A program made the position numbers and the translations under genes. This document shows positions 23,768 through 34,273 of a DNA stretch of 64,000 bases, in pieces. The notes beneath the pieces were generated by a model, which was not told the DNA's origin, did no database searches, and was given only the letters and a program-made list of their open reading frames with translations. Every line of letters starts with the position of its first letter. Within the stretch, counting starts at the first letter, position 1. The stretch spans positions 61,267,018 to 61,331,017 of the forward strand of contig CM045763.1 of assembly GCA_025200525.1 (NCBI GenBank). Reading direction: 5' to 3'. The DNA is from Camellia lanceoleosa. Lineage: Eukaryota; Streptophyta; Magnoliopsida; Ericales; Theaceae.

Positions 23768-23785
23768 TTTTCCTATATATATCTG
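23768..23785 (+). promoter_or_regulatory. Copia LTR TATA box
   Basis: TTTTCCTATATATATCTG; the same box is present in the 3' LTR near 33651-33664. It follows the palindrome cluster and precedes the presumed transcript start. Confidence 0.65.
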
Positions 23786-24402
23786 TTTAGGCTGATTTTA
23801 GGTTTTACTTTTTCTAGATCTTGAAAAAGAGTCTTAGGGTTTTGTTTGAGGTTTTATTCTAAAAGTTTTGTTGAGTTTTCCTTGATGTTTTGAGAGAGTT
23901 CTAAACTTATGATTTAAGATACATACATCAAGGAGTTTGTTACTTTATATTCAAGAGAGTCTTCTTCGGTGGATTTCGAAGATTCAAACGTGTAGTTTCA
24001 AGGGAGTTTGATTCTGTATGTAGTCGTTGATTCGACAAGTGAGGTTGTGGATTCAACTTCAGATCAGTCAGTTCCGAGACGAATGCGTGGTGAAAGAGTT
24101 ACAGAAGGTTTGAAGACAAATTGACTGAGTTGGGTAATTTGTGTGTTATCTTTGTAATCTTTCTTTCTTCAGTAGTGGATTGATTAGTGGCGTTTCACCC
24201 GTAGTTTTTGATCACAATTGAAGGTTCTTCAATTGTGGTTTTTTCACGTAAAAATCGTTTGTGTCGATTTATTGTTTGTTTCGAAAATAACAATCTAAAT
24301 CACTTTCGTAAGTGCTTGATGATTTAGATTGTGTGTTTTGAATAATTGAGAATTGGAATATTTTAATCTTGATCTAATCACGAATCACTTAGGATTTTCA
24401 AT

Positions 24403-24414
24403 TGGTATCAGAGC
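24403..24414 (+). other. Copia primer binding site
   Basis: TGGTATCAGAGC, the complement of the 3' end of plant initiator methionine tRNA, two bases after the LTR end. Confidence 0.95.
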
Positions 24415-24471
24415 AGGTCACTCTTTGTTTTCATCAAAACTATAGGAGTGTGATTTTGTGTGACTAATGAT

Positions 24472-25320
24472 ATGGATTCTATTCGTGAAGGTAACTCGAC
24501 TCACAGACCTCTTTTACTCGATGGTACAAACTATTCTTATTGGAAAGCTCGTATGAGAGCGTTTTTAAAATCCATCGATGAAAAAGTTTGGCACTGCGTG
24601 ATCTATGGGTGAAGTGAACCTATTGTCACCATTGATGGTGTTGATATTCCTAAACCCCTTGATAAATGGGACACAACTGATTACCAAAACTCGAGTTAGA
24701 ACAGTAAGGCTCTCAATTCCCTGTTTTGCTCCATCACACCTGAAGAGTTTCGTCAGATCTGCACGTGTGAGGTAGCAAAAGAGGCTTGGGACATTCTTGA
24801 AACGATTCACGAAGGTACTATTTCTGTCAAAAGGTCAAAACTTCAACGTCTCACCTCCGCCTTTGAAACCCTTTTTATGCGCGATAATGAGACGTTTGAT
24901 GATTTCTATGCAAAATTTAGTGATATCGTGAATTCCTGTTTCACACTCAGTGAAAAAATCCTTGAAGCTAAAGTTGTTGGAAAAATTTTGAGGTCTTTAC
25001 CCGAGAGGTTCAAATCAAAAGTGACAGCCATTGAAGAGGCTTAGAATGTTGACATCCTCAAGCTTGATCAGTTGGTTGGAAACTTGCAAACTTATGATGC
25101 CCACCAGATTTCAAAGAAAAAACAAAAAGATAGTGTGGCTTTCACTAGTGCTCATGAGACTGCAAAAACTCTGGGGACTGAATTTGATTTAGAGTCTGAG
25201 ATGACGGCTATGTTTACTAAACAGTTTAAAAAAAATTTGAAGAAAAAGAAGCCTAATTTCAGAGACCTTATTACAAAAGACAAGAGTAATGAAAAACCCA
25301 AAACTTGCTCCAAAAACTGA
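24472..25320 (+). pseudogene. Copia gag, first N-terminal domain
   Basis: Starts MDSIREGNSTHRPLLLDGTN then YSYWKARMRAFLKSIDEKVW, the conserved N-terminal block of copia gag, and continues through the capsid-like UBN2 region to a Lys-rich end. In-frame stops are at 24610 (TGA), 24697 (TAG) and 25042 (TAG). The frame ends with TGA at 25318. The first zinc knuckle follows in another frame (25344-25385; last Cys changed to Arg). Confidence 0.85.
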
Positions 25321-25337
25321 AAACAAGATTGTAAAGG

Positions 25338-26285
25338 GGTAAGTGCTATGAATGTCAAGGGTTTGGTCATATTGCTCTTGAGCGCCCTTTGAAAAGGAAT
25401 CGAAAGAAAGTCTACACTGTGACTTGAGATGATGAAAGCGGGTCGGAGTAAGAACCTGAAGAACCTGAATCTAGTGAAGATGGGGATAGTGCTTTCATGG
25501 CATTTTGGTCCACTTTCACTCAACCTCTTCCAAAGTCAGCGGAATTAGCTCGTGGTCAGAACCTACATCATGCTCCCACCTTTGATGGAAGTAACTACCT
25601 GTATTGGAAGATCAGAATGAGGGCTCTTCTGAGAGCTTTTGACTCAAAAGGCTGGCAAGCCATTGAAGAAGATACAGAAAGTGTTGACAATTTGATAAAT
25701 CAAAGAGCCCTGATTACTATTCATGGAGCAATTTCTGATAAAGAACAGCAATGGGTTGCTCACTGCACAAAGGCTAAAGATGCATGGGAAATTCTGAGCC
25801 AATTCCATGAAAGAGGAGATTCACCTTCACCACCATCCAACAACTTTCCTACCTTAGTTGCTAGATTGGATGAGGTCAAGGAGAATGATGAGCAAAAAGA
25901 GGACGATGAAACATCTGAAGACAATGATGAGATTAATGGTGATGAACTACAACAAGCTTACGAAAAGCTTTACGAGGAATCTCTGAATTTGTCCAAAATC
26001 AACGACAAACTCTTTCTCAAGCTCAAAGCATGTGAAAGTGAGAATGTCAAGCTAAAAGGAGAACTTGTAGCAGCAAAACAAAATGTCATCAAGATCTCAA
26101 GTGACAGGCAAGACTTATGTCGAAAACTTCTATCATGTGAAACTGAAAGGAATGAACTTTTGCAAGTGTATTCCACATATGAAGAGAAGCTTGAAAGCCT
26201 TGAGATGTCGCAAGCTACATTGGAAGAGATAGTCTGTCAGAAAGATGAAGAACTCTGTATTGCTAGAGCCACAATTACCATATGA
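25338..26285 (+). pseudogene. Copia gag, zinc knuckle plus a second gag N-domain and coiled coil
   Basis: The frame carries a degenerate zinc knuckle (CYECQGFGHIALER), an acidic stretch and, from ATG 25497, an uninterrupted 262-codon ORF. Residues about 30-110 of that ORF begin PTFDGSNYLYWKIRMRALLR and read like a second, different copia gag N-terminal domain, ending near WEILSQFHERGD. The rest (from about residue 145) is a Glu/Lys-rich coiled coil (YEKLYEESLNLSKINDKLFL), as in SIRE-type gag. TGA at 26283-26285. A duplicated gag N-domain here is not the usual layout. Confidence 0.75.
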
Positions 26286-26330
26286 AACAAAGGTTCCAAA
26301 TCTCTAGAAAACATTCTCAGGTCTCAACAA

Positions 26331-26924
26331 ATGGATTGTAACAAAAGTGGGCTAGGCTATAGTACGACAGCTCATAAGGGACAGGCATCTACTTCACATG
26401 ACCTGAAGACCCAAGCAAAGGGGAAGTTGAAGGTAGACCAGGGTGATCCCTCTCTTCATCTACCCAAAGTTGGTAAGATCAACAAAAGGGAAGTAAAACT
26501 TGTTTTTATTTGTCATCATTGTGGTAAGTATGGCCACATTCGTCCTTATTGCTTTGAATTGTTTGGTAAGGTGTCTCAAAATGGTAGAACTTCGAATACT
26601 TTTTGGGTTAGGAGACAACCTTATATGTCTAGGCGGAATACCAAGATTCATGAGGGTGTTCACAACGCCAAGTCATTTACCAAGACCACTAGACCTGATT
26701 TTGTTAAGACCAAAAAAATTTGGGTGAGAAAAAATGATTTGACTTGTTTAGTTGTTCACACTGCTCTCAAAGCACGTGACTCGCACATGTGGTATCTTGA
26801 TAGTGGGTGCTTTCGTCACATGTCCGGTAACAAATCCTGCTTCACCTCCCTTGAAAATATGAAGGAGAAATTGTTACCTTTGGAGATGGCGGCACTTCTA
26901 GGGTCATTGGTAAGGGCTCTATAA
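26331..26924 (+). pseudogene. Copia gag end and protease
   Basis: Contains an intact CX2CX4HX4C knuckle (CHHCGKYGHIRPYC, 26511-26552) and the retropepsin signature in MWYLDSGCFRHMSGNKSCF (Asp-Ser-Gly at 26799-26807). A frameshift near 26865 ends this frame; the protease continues in the next one as TFGDGG and ANLLSISQMCD (about 26880-27170). Confidence 0.85.
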
Positions 26925-27172
26925 GTTTTGCTGGTCTTCCCAAGCTGGAAAATGCTTTACTTGTTGATGGTCTTAAAGCAAATCTTTTGAGCATTAGTCA
27001 AATGTGTGATTCCCATCATGAAGTATTGTTTTCAAAAAATAAATGTGAAATTGTGGATAAAAAGGGAAATACTGTCTTGCATGGAGTTCGCACATCTGAT
27101 AACTGCTATAAGATTGTTACTATTAATGATCTCACTTGTTACTCTGCCATCATAAGTAACATTATTTTGTAG

Positions 27173-28390
27173 CATCAAAGATTAGGTCACATGAATTTCA
27201 AAGACCTAACTAAGATAGCCAACAAAGAGCTTGTGAGAGGAGTATCTAAACTGGGTAAGAATCTGAACCATGTGTGTGGACCATGTCAACTTGGAAAGCA
27301 GACCCGTGCCCCTCATAAAAAGGTGAACATCTTTACAACCAAACGTCTTCTTGAATTGGTTCACATGGATTTAATGGGTCTTACTCGCACTGAAAGCATT
27401 GGAGATAAAAGATATATTTTTTTAACTGTTGATGATTTTACTCGATTTTCGTGAGTAAATTTCTTGAGGGAAAAATCTGATACATTTGATACTTTCCAAG
27501 CCTTAGTCCTTAAAATCCAAAATAAACAGGGTATTTCCATTGGGCGTATCATAAGAATTCGAACTGATCATGGTCGTGAATTTGAAAATAGTTCGTTTTC
27601 TGATTTTTGTGATATGCATAGAATTAAGCATAAATTTTCTGCACCTATTACTCCACAACAAAATGGAGTGGTTGAGAGGAAGAATAGAGTTGTTCAAGAA
27701 ATGGCTAGGGTCATGCTCCTTAGTAAGAAACTTCCTCTAAAGTTTTGGGCTGAAACCCTAAATACTGTTGTTTATGTCATAAATCACGTGTATTTAAGGT
27801 CCAGCACTTTACAAACTCCATATGAATTGTAGAAGGGTTTGAAACCTAATGTAAAATACTTCAAAACTTTTGGGAGTAAGTGTCACATCTTCAAAGATAG
27901 AGAGCCTTTGGGCAAATTCTACTCCATAAGTGATGAAGGTATTTTTCTAGGATATTCAACCATCAGTAGGGCTTTTTGAGTCTATAATCTGCGAACTTCT
28001 TCTTTAATGGAATCAATCAATGTGGTTATAGATGACACAGGTTCACCTTTTCCAGTAACAAATGAGGATGACAATAGCGAATCTCCAATCTTGGCTACTG
28101 AACCACAAAGCCAAAGAGAAGCTGACGTCCAATCTTAAGAAGTTGTGGCAGCACCATCCTCACAAGTAAGTTCAAGTCCAAAGAGTGCACAAAGAAACAT
28201 CACTCTTGATGCTTCTATCACCGCAAGTCCTGAGTTCAAGCCATCTGCAAGGGTGAAACTGAATCATCCAGCTCAACAGGTAATTGGAAGTGTATGGGAT
28301 CGGATAAAAACCCGCAGACAGATTCGGGATGAGGTATCACATATGTGTTATGTTTCATTGAACCTAAGAATTTTAAAGAGGTCTTGCTAA
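27173..28390 (+). pseudogene. Copia integrase
   Basis: An HHCC zinc domain (HQRLGHMNFKDL ... CGPCQLGKQ) is followed by the DDE catalytic residues: Asp in VHMDLMG, Asp in IRTDHGREFEN, Glu in QQNGVVERKNR. Stops in this frame at 27170, 27452, 27830, about 27978, 28136 and 28388. At least three of these replace a tryptophan expected in the family. The tail beyond 28000 is the linker to RT. Confidence 0.88.
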
Positions 28391-28399
28391 ATGATAGTT

Positions 28400-29884
28400 G
28401 GGTCAATGCTATGCATGAAGAATTAGGTCAATTTGAACGTAACAATGTTTGGACTCTAGTTCCCAGACCTAGAGACATGAATGTGATAAGTACCAAGTAG
28501 ATTTTTAAAAATAAATCTGATGAATGGTACAGTGGTTAGAAATAAAGCTAGGTTGGTTGCTCAAGGCTACACACAAGTAGAGGGTGTTGACTATGATGAG
28601 ACGTTTGCCCCAGTTGCACGTCTCAAATCTATTCATATTTTACTTGGTGTTGCGTGTTTTTGTGGTTTTAACTTGTTTCAAATGGATGTGAAAAGTGCCT
28701 TTCTGAATGGAAACTTGAAAGAAAAGGCATATGTTGAGCAACTAAAAGGGTTTGAGGATCCTAAATGTCCAAATCATGTCTACAAGTTAGATAAGGCTTT
28801 GTATGGGTTGAAACAAGCCCCTCAGGCTTGGTATGATAGACTTACTACCTTTATTCTTGATAATAATTTTCAAAGGGGTAGTGTGGCTAAGACCTTATTT
28901 GTGAAACATACTAAGTCTCATATTCTTGTTGCTCAGATTTATGTTGATGATATTGTGTTTGGATCCACTGCTGATCATCTTGTGAAATATTTTTCGGATT
29001 GCATGACATATGAGTTTGAGATGAGTATGATGGGAGACTTGTCTTATTTTTTGGGTCTTCAAATTAAACAGTCTCCTTCAAGTATGTTTGTCTCTCAATC
29101 TAAGCATGCCAAAAATCTTATGTCAAAGTTTAGTCTTGAGTCTGCCAAACATGCACATACTCCCATGAGCACCAGTCTTTACCTTTCCAAAGATTCCTCT
29201 AGTATTGATGTTGATCCTACCCTTTATAGGAGTATGATAGGGAGTCTTCTTTACCTCACAACCAGTCGTTCTGATATTGCATTCAGTGTAGGTGTCTGTG
29301 CCCATTACCAAGCCAGTCCTAAAGAGTCTTATCTTCTTGCGGTCAAACGCATCATCAAATATGTTAATAGGACATTGGGGTATGGGGTTTGGTTTTCTAC
29401 TGATACTACAGTTGAAATTACTGGTTTTTTTTATGCCGACTGGGCAGGGTGTGCTGATGATAGGAAAAGTACATCCGGGAGGTGTTTTTACCTTGGGAAT
29501 AATTTGGTTTCCTAGCATAATAAAAAGCAAAATGCCATCTCCCTTTCGACTGCTGAGACTGAGTACATTGCTGCAGGGAGTTGTTGTGCACAAATGCTGT
29601 GGATAAAGCAAATGCTTCATGACTATGGGATAGAATAGAACACTCTCACTTTTTTCTGTGATAACACAAGTGCCATAAACATTTCAAAAAATCATGTCCA
29701 ACACTCTCGCACCAAACACATTGACATCCGTCATCATTTTATTCGAGAGTTAGTGGAAGAAGGCCTTATTGTTTTTGAACATGTACCCACTGAGCATCAA
29801 AAAGCTGATATTTTTACAAAACTCCTTGATCTTCTTCGATTTGAGTATCTTAGAAAGACCTTGGGGGTAGTGCTCAGTAACTAG
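28400..29884 (+). pseudogene. Copia reverse transcriptase and RNase H
   Basis: The ORF from 28520 is open for 331 codons: KARLVAQGYTQVEGVDYDET, MDVKSAFLNGNL, LYGLKQAPQAWY, then the catalytic YVDD at 28940-28951, and the RNase H start FYADWAGCADDRKSTSGRCF. TAG at 29513 interrupts; the frame resumes with ISLSTAETEYIAA, TSAINISKNHVQHSRTKHID and HQKADIFTK to the terminal TAG at 29882-29884. Confidence 0.92.
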
Positions 29885-31708
29885 GCTGTTTCTTGTTTTT
29901 TAAAGTGAGTGTGAGTGGTTGGCTTATTATACTTGGATGTGATAATCTCATAGTCATTGAGTCCTGATATCTTTGCATCAAAAATTTATATGAACACTAC
30001 TCATGTTGCTTACAAGATCTAATTCTTCTTTGTTCATAGCTCATTCTGAATGCTTATACTCATTTACTTCATGATTACATTCTGTACACATTCTTGAGAT
30101 AAACTGTTGCAGGGGTTTCCGCACAAATGATCAAAATTCTCTATGGACCACTAACAGTGTTTTGTTGTACTTTTTCAGAAGAATTGACCTATACTAGTAT
30201 ATCATGGGTGATGTTGAGTCTCTTAACCATCTACCATCTTTTTTCACTTCCATGGTTTCTCCCTCAGTTCATTGAAATCCGGGCATTAGGAAAAAGTTAC
30301 CTCAAAGGCACCAACCAGGCCATCCTTTTTGATTTCATTCTTCTCTGGTTTGGTCTCCATACTCTTGAGTGTGCATGCCACCAGTGAGTGCCCACAAGAA
30401 AGAAAAATTCAAAAAAAAAATAAAAAAAATAAAAAAAAGGGATTCATTGATTGAGGGGGAGCCTCCGCGTTTATTCTACAAATACTCCATGATTCCTAGT
30501 GGTTTGACTTTTCTCTGTGATGGTCCATTACTCTTGTTGGAGGTCCAGCCATCCGATCACTACGAGGATTAACTCTAGCTTTGTGGCTCTCAAGGATTGC
30601 ACACACACACATTTTATTTGTGAGCTCTCATGTGTGTTTTTGAGTTATGTATTTTTATGTTGCTTATGGCTTTGATTAACTCCTATCTGTTTTGTTCATA
30701 ACCTGGTGTTTCAAATTGTTTTTGCAAGTTTTCGGGACTCATGATTGATGAACTCTTTTATCCTAGTGGTACAATCGTTCACTTGGACTCCCCGCTGGTT
30801 ACAGGACACCTTAGTTGTTTTTTGTTTAAAAAAAAAAAAAAATTTGCCCATGCTCGAGCGGACAGTCCCACGCTGGAGCATGTTTTTGAGCCTTGTAGGT
30901 TTTTTTTGTCCTTGGTTTACAGAGGGGTGTTTTTGCGCTCGAGCGTTATTTTTAGCGCTCGAGCTGGTATTTGCGTACTTTGTATCACGCTCGAGCGTTA
31001 TTTCTTACATTCGAGCGGACTGATTTTGTTTAAAACTCCCTCCCTCGACTCTTCAGTTCATTTTTTCCCCTCTTTTTCAGTTTCTTCTCCCTAGGGTTTT
31101 GATTGCAACATTGTTGGGCTCAATTTTGCCTTCCTCCTTCCTCATTTCTCGCCGATTCCACCTTGGTAAGCTTTTCCCTCTCATTCTCTCTGTCTTTTCG
31201 GCTTTTGTAAGGGTTGTATTTCAGGTTTGTTTTTGTTTGTTTTGTGTTTAGTTTTTTATCTCCCTTACCTCACACACACTCTCATTGAGTCTTGATTTCA
31301 TCTTCATGGTGGATTTCCTGCATTTTTATGTAGTTTGGTGTGTCCTTAGCACTAGGGTTCTTCATTGATAATCTTAATGGTGGTCTCATGTCTTTCATTG
31401 TTCTCTCACTCATATGCTTGCTTTGGTGGGTTTTGGTTTTGCTTTGCAAGGTGTTGGATCCAACTTCGTGCCTTATTTTTCATCATGTTGTCTTTGATAT
31501 TATGCCTTGAGTTGGTCATATATAATATGCATTGTGTCTGTTTTTTGTTCCTCATACTGTTATTCTCATCTCTTTTATTTATTGTCCTTCTCTTTGTTTA
31601 TGCTCATTTTGCTCTCTTTCTAACTCAGTTACTAATGTTTGTTGTGATTTGTTGATTTGGTTTTTGGGTTTGTTTAGTTTTTGGGTTTTAAGTGTGTCTT
31701 GTCTCAGC
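29885..31708 (+). other. Copia spacer between pol and the extra ORF
   Basis: Non-coding DNA with a short open frame (30127-30387, hydrophobic, not recognised), a TG/CA-rich patch near 30600, the third palindrome cluster (30851-31017), and then a pyrimidine-rich leader (31040-31200) that looks like the 5' untranslated region of a separate transcript. A GT at about 31165 (TTGGTAAGC) and pyrimidine-plus-AG stretches near 31675 would allow an intron; this is speculative. Confidence 0.45.
30851..31017. repeat. CGCTCGAGCG palindrome pairs (cluster 3, internal)
   Basis: Three pairs, all with a 20-bp start offset: 30851/30871, 30936/30956 and 30988/31008. Perfect CGCTCGAGCG at 30936 and 30988; the others have one or two substitutions. 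Located about 700 bp upstream of the extra ORF. Confidence 0.85.
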
Positions 31709-32803
31709 ATGTCTGCCCCTAAAAGATGCAAGTCTACAGTGTCACGTCCGGCATTTAATTCTGATAGATTTCTTAAGTTATTTCGTAAGTCATTTGCGGC
31801 TCGAACTGTTCACCTCGAACATAATGTCCAGCCCAATACATTCGAGTCGATTCCCATCCGTCCCCTGTTTGATCCCTTAGGTGGAGATTTGGTTTTGTCT
31901 TTCTCCGGTCGTTAAAATCTTGACTGGGTCCGCGAGTTTTTCTGCAATATTGAGAATATCGATGACATTGGTCCTTCCTTCATCACCTGGGTTCGATCTA
32001 AGTCCGTTTCTGCCACTCCCGAGCTGATTAGAGGGCTTCTTGGTATTGAGCGAGTGTTTCCCGAACATTACCCTTTTCCGGTTCGTCCTACATGTGACTT
32101 TAATGTTGTGGCCGAAGTTTTGTGTGGTGCTCCCCGTAATTGGATTAAGGGCAATTTGATTAAATAGTTTGAACTCCTTCCCGAGTTTAGACTACTTCAT
32201 CTCATTGTTTGTGCTAATATTATTGTGACCATACACTCTTCTGAAATCAATCAAGAATAGGGGTTCATTTTTTTCTGTCTTGCTCGTCACATGTCTATTG
32301 ATCTTGTCACCCTCATTATTCGTAAAATGATTGGTGTCTTTGGGAACAAGCAATTAGGTCTTCCTTACGGTTGTTTAATCAATTGTCTATTGTCCCAGCT
32401 TGCCGTTCCCGTCTTCGAGGATGATGAGTTTACCTTTCCTTCTTGACCATTCACTAAAAAGACTGTTTCCCAGAGTCGTGCACACGTCAAGGGAGAGTCT
32501 TCTAGGGCTGGTATTTCTGCAGGTACAGCTGCTGGCCTTGCCGAGGAGGTAGAGTTTGATGCTGGCACAGCTGGTGGTGCAGAGGATGCTGTTCCACCCC
32601 GGACTATTCATGACCAGCTTAGCCATTTCGAGGAGGCTATGACACAGAGGTTGGATTTTCTGGATGCTAGGTTTGATGCTTTTGATGGTCGCCTCGGACA
32701 GTTAGAGCAGTCCGCCATCCAGACTACTACGCAACTAGCTCACATTATTTCTTTACTTCAGATTCAGCAACCTCATCCTCTACCTGATGCACCTGATGCT
32801 TGA
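31709..32803 (+). pseudogene. Extra post-pol ORF of the copia element (plant transposon protein-like)
   Basis: A single frame runs from ATG 31709 to TGA 32801-32803 (364 codons) with four internal stops (31913, 32165, 32258, 32444) and no frameshift. The N-terminal two thirds resemble the 'putative plant transposon protein' domain (PF20167-like): FITWVRSKSVSATPELIRGL, a PRNWIKG block, and a hydrophobic segment LPYGCLINCLL. The C-terminus (about residues 290-355) is a coiled coil: LSHFEEAMTQRLDFLDARFD then GRLGQLEQSA. Such ORFs occur beside plant retroelement pol genes; function is unknown. It occupies the env-like position of SIRE elements but I see no signal peptide or clear membrane anchor. 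Confidence 0.7.
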
Positions 32804-33372
32804 TCTCTTTGTTTGTTCGCATGCTTTCTTCCTTGTCTCCCGGCCAAAAAGGGAGAGAATTTTTGGGTATATATTTGGTGGTACAGTATTTGATACTTTG
32901 GTTTGGTGGTACAGTATTTGATACTTTGGTTTTTTATATTTGGATACTTCTGGTTACTTTTGGTACATTCCTCTATGATGGATATGGTACATTGATATAG
33001 GATAGCTATCTTTGATATTTTGTTTGGTATACATTGCTACATGCTGGATGTATGTTGGATACTTTGTTTTTTTTTTACATCTGATGGATACTGTGTCTTG
33101 TTATGGTACATTCATTTTGGATATTATTTTGGATATAGTATCGTGGTTCTCTTTATATATATGTTTTGATATATTCTTATGACGTTCCACAGTTTTTGTC
33201 TTTCTGATATGTTGCTTGCTGTCTCACAGGTGGATGTTTGGTGGATTATTCGAATGGCAGAATTGTTTGTTGATTACAAAGTTGGTTTGTTTACTTATTT
33301 TCTAGATTGTCAAATTGTCTAGTGCGTGTGTTTAAGGAAAATTGTTTAAACGAGTTTTGTCCGGGAATTGAC
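32804..33372 (+). other. Copia 3' untranslated region
   Basis: No ORF. It carries a purine tract (AAAAAGGGAGAGAA near 32845) that may be a secondary polypurine primer, and a short direct duplication of 'tttggtggtacagtatttga' at 32874-32930. Confidence 0.5.
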
Positions 33373-33383
33373 AAAGGGGGAGA
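33373..33383 (+). other. Copia polypurine tract
   Basis: AAAGGGGGAGA immediately before the 3' LTR start TGTTAGG. Confidence 0.9.
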
Positions 33384-33384
33384 T

Positions 33385-34273
33385 TGTTAGGTCCCTTTAT
33401 TGTCAACTCCTCTTACAAACTTTGTTTTGAGAGAGTTGTATTTTTTCCTTATTTTTTTGTCTTTCCCGCTCGAGCGGAACCATTGGCGCTCGAGCGTAAT
33501 ATGGGATGTCTCAGTATTTAGTCAGGTCTGTAAACATACTAAGAAGTGTGATTTTAGGCTCGAGCGGAAACTTGTTTTGTCACACGCGTATTTTACTGAA
33601 GCCACTCGAGCGGGATGTCCTGCACTCGAGTGAAGATCGCGAACTCTGTTTTCCTATATATATCTGTCTAGGCTGATTTTAGGTTTTATTTTTCCTAGAT
33701 CTTGAAAAATAGTCTTAGGGTTTTGTTTGAGGATTTCTTCTAAAAATTTTGTTGAGTTTTCCTTGATATTTTGAGAGAGTTCTAAACTTATGATCTAAGA
33801 TACATACATCAAGGAGTTTGTTACTTTATATTCAAGAGAGTCTTCTTCGGTGGATTCCGAAGATTCAAACGTGTAGTTTTAAGGGAGTTTGATTATGTAC
33901 GTAGTCGTTGATTCGACAAGTGAGATTGTGGATTCAACTTCAGATCAATCAGTTTCGAGACAAAGGCGTGGTGAACGAAGGTTTGAAGACAAATTGACTG
34001 AGTTGGATCATGTGTGTGTTTTCTTTGTAATCTTTCCTTCTTCAGTAGTGGATTGATTAGTGGCGTTTCGCCCGTGGTTTTTTATTACAATTGAAGGTTT
34101 TTCAATTGTAATTTTTCCACGTAAAAATCGTTTGTGTCGATTTATTGTTTATTCCGAAAACAACAATCTAAATCACTTTCGTAAGTGGTTGATGATTTAG
34201 ATTGTGTGTTTTGAATAATTGAGAATTACAATATTTTAATCTTGATCTAATCACGAATCGCTTAGGATTTTCA
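33385..34273 (+). repeat. Copia 3' LTR
   Basis: 889 bp, TGTTAGGTCCC to GGATTTTCA, collinear with the 5' LTR. It retains five palindromes at 33467, 33487, 33557, 33603 and 33623, with the same 20/70/46/20 offsets as the 5' LTR. Confidence 0.92.
33467..33632. repeat. CGCTCGAGCG palindrome pairs (cluster 4, 3' LTR)
   Basis: CGCTCGAGCG at 33467 and 33487, GGCTCGAGCG at 33557, CACTCGAGCG at 33603, CACTCGAGTG at 33623. The last is itself a perfect palindrome, although both outer positions differ from the consensus. Confidence 0.85.

Larger units (their letters stand above)
23504..24400 (+). repeat. Copia 5' LTR
   Basis: 897 bp, from TGTTAGGTCCC to GGATTTTCA. Contains five CTCGAG-type palindromes (23586-23751), a TATA box (CCTATATATATCTG near 23771), and near the 3' end a short hairpin 'gaaggttcttcaattg'. 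It has visibly diverged from the 3' LTR by substitutions, so insertion is not recent. Confidence 0.92.
23504..34273 (+). mobile_element. Ty1-copia retrotransposon (SIRE/Maximus-like), 10.8 kb, decayed
   Basis: Complete structure: 5' LTR 23504-24400, primer site TGGTATCAGAGC (24403-24414, complementary to initiator Met-tRNA), gag-pol in copia order (gag, protease, integrase, RT, RNase H) to 29884, a 3.5-kb tail with an extra ORF (31709-32803), a polypurine tract AAAGGGGGAGA (33373-33383) and 3' LTR 33385-34273. Flanks GCTGT (23499-23503) and GCTAT (34274-34278) are a 4/5 target duplication. The large size and post-pol ORF resemble the SIRE/Maximus lineage. Stops and frameshifts throughout exclude autonomy. 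It is nested in the solo LTR 20590-34649. Confidence 0.92.

Noticed and set aside
29123..29620. 165-codon minus-strand ORF
   Set aside because: Exact antisense shadow of the copia RT/RNase H coding region.
30127..30387. 86-codon hydrophobic ORF after copia pol, possible env-like peptide
   Set aside because: Short, no signal peptide or conserved motif, and the region is otherwise non-coding.
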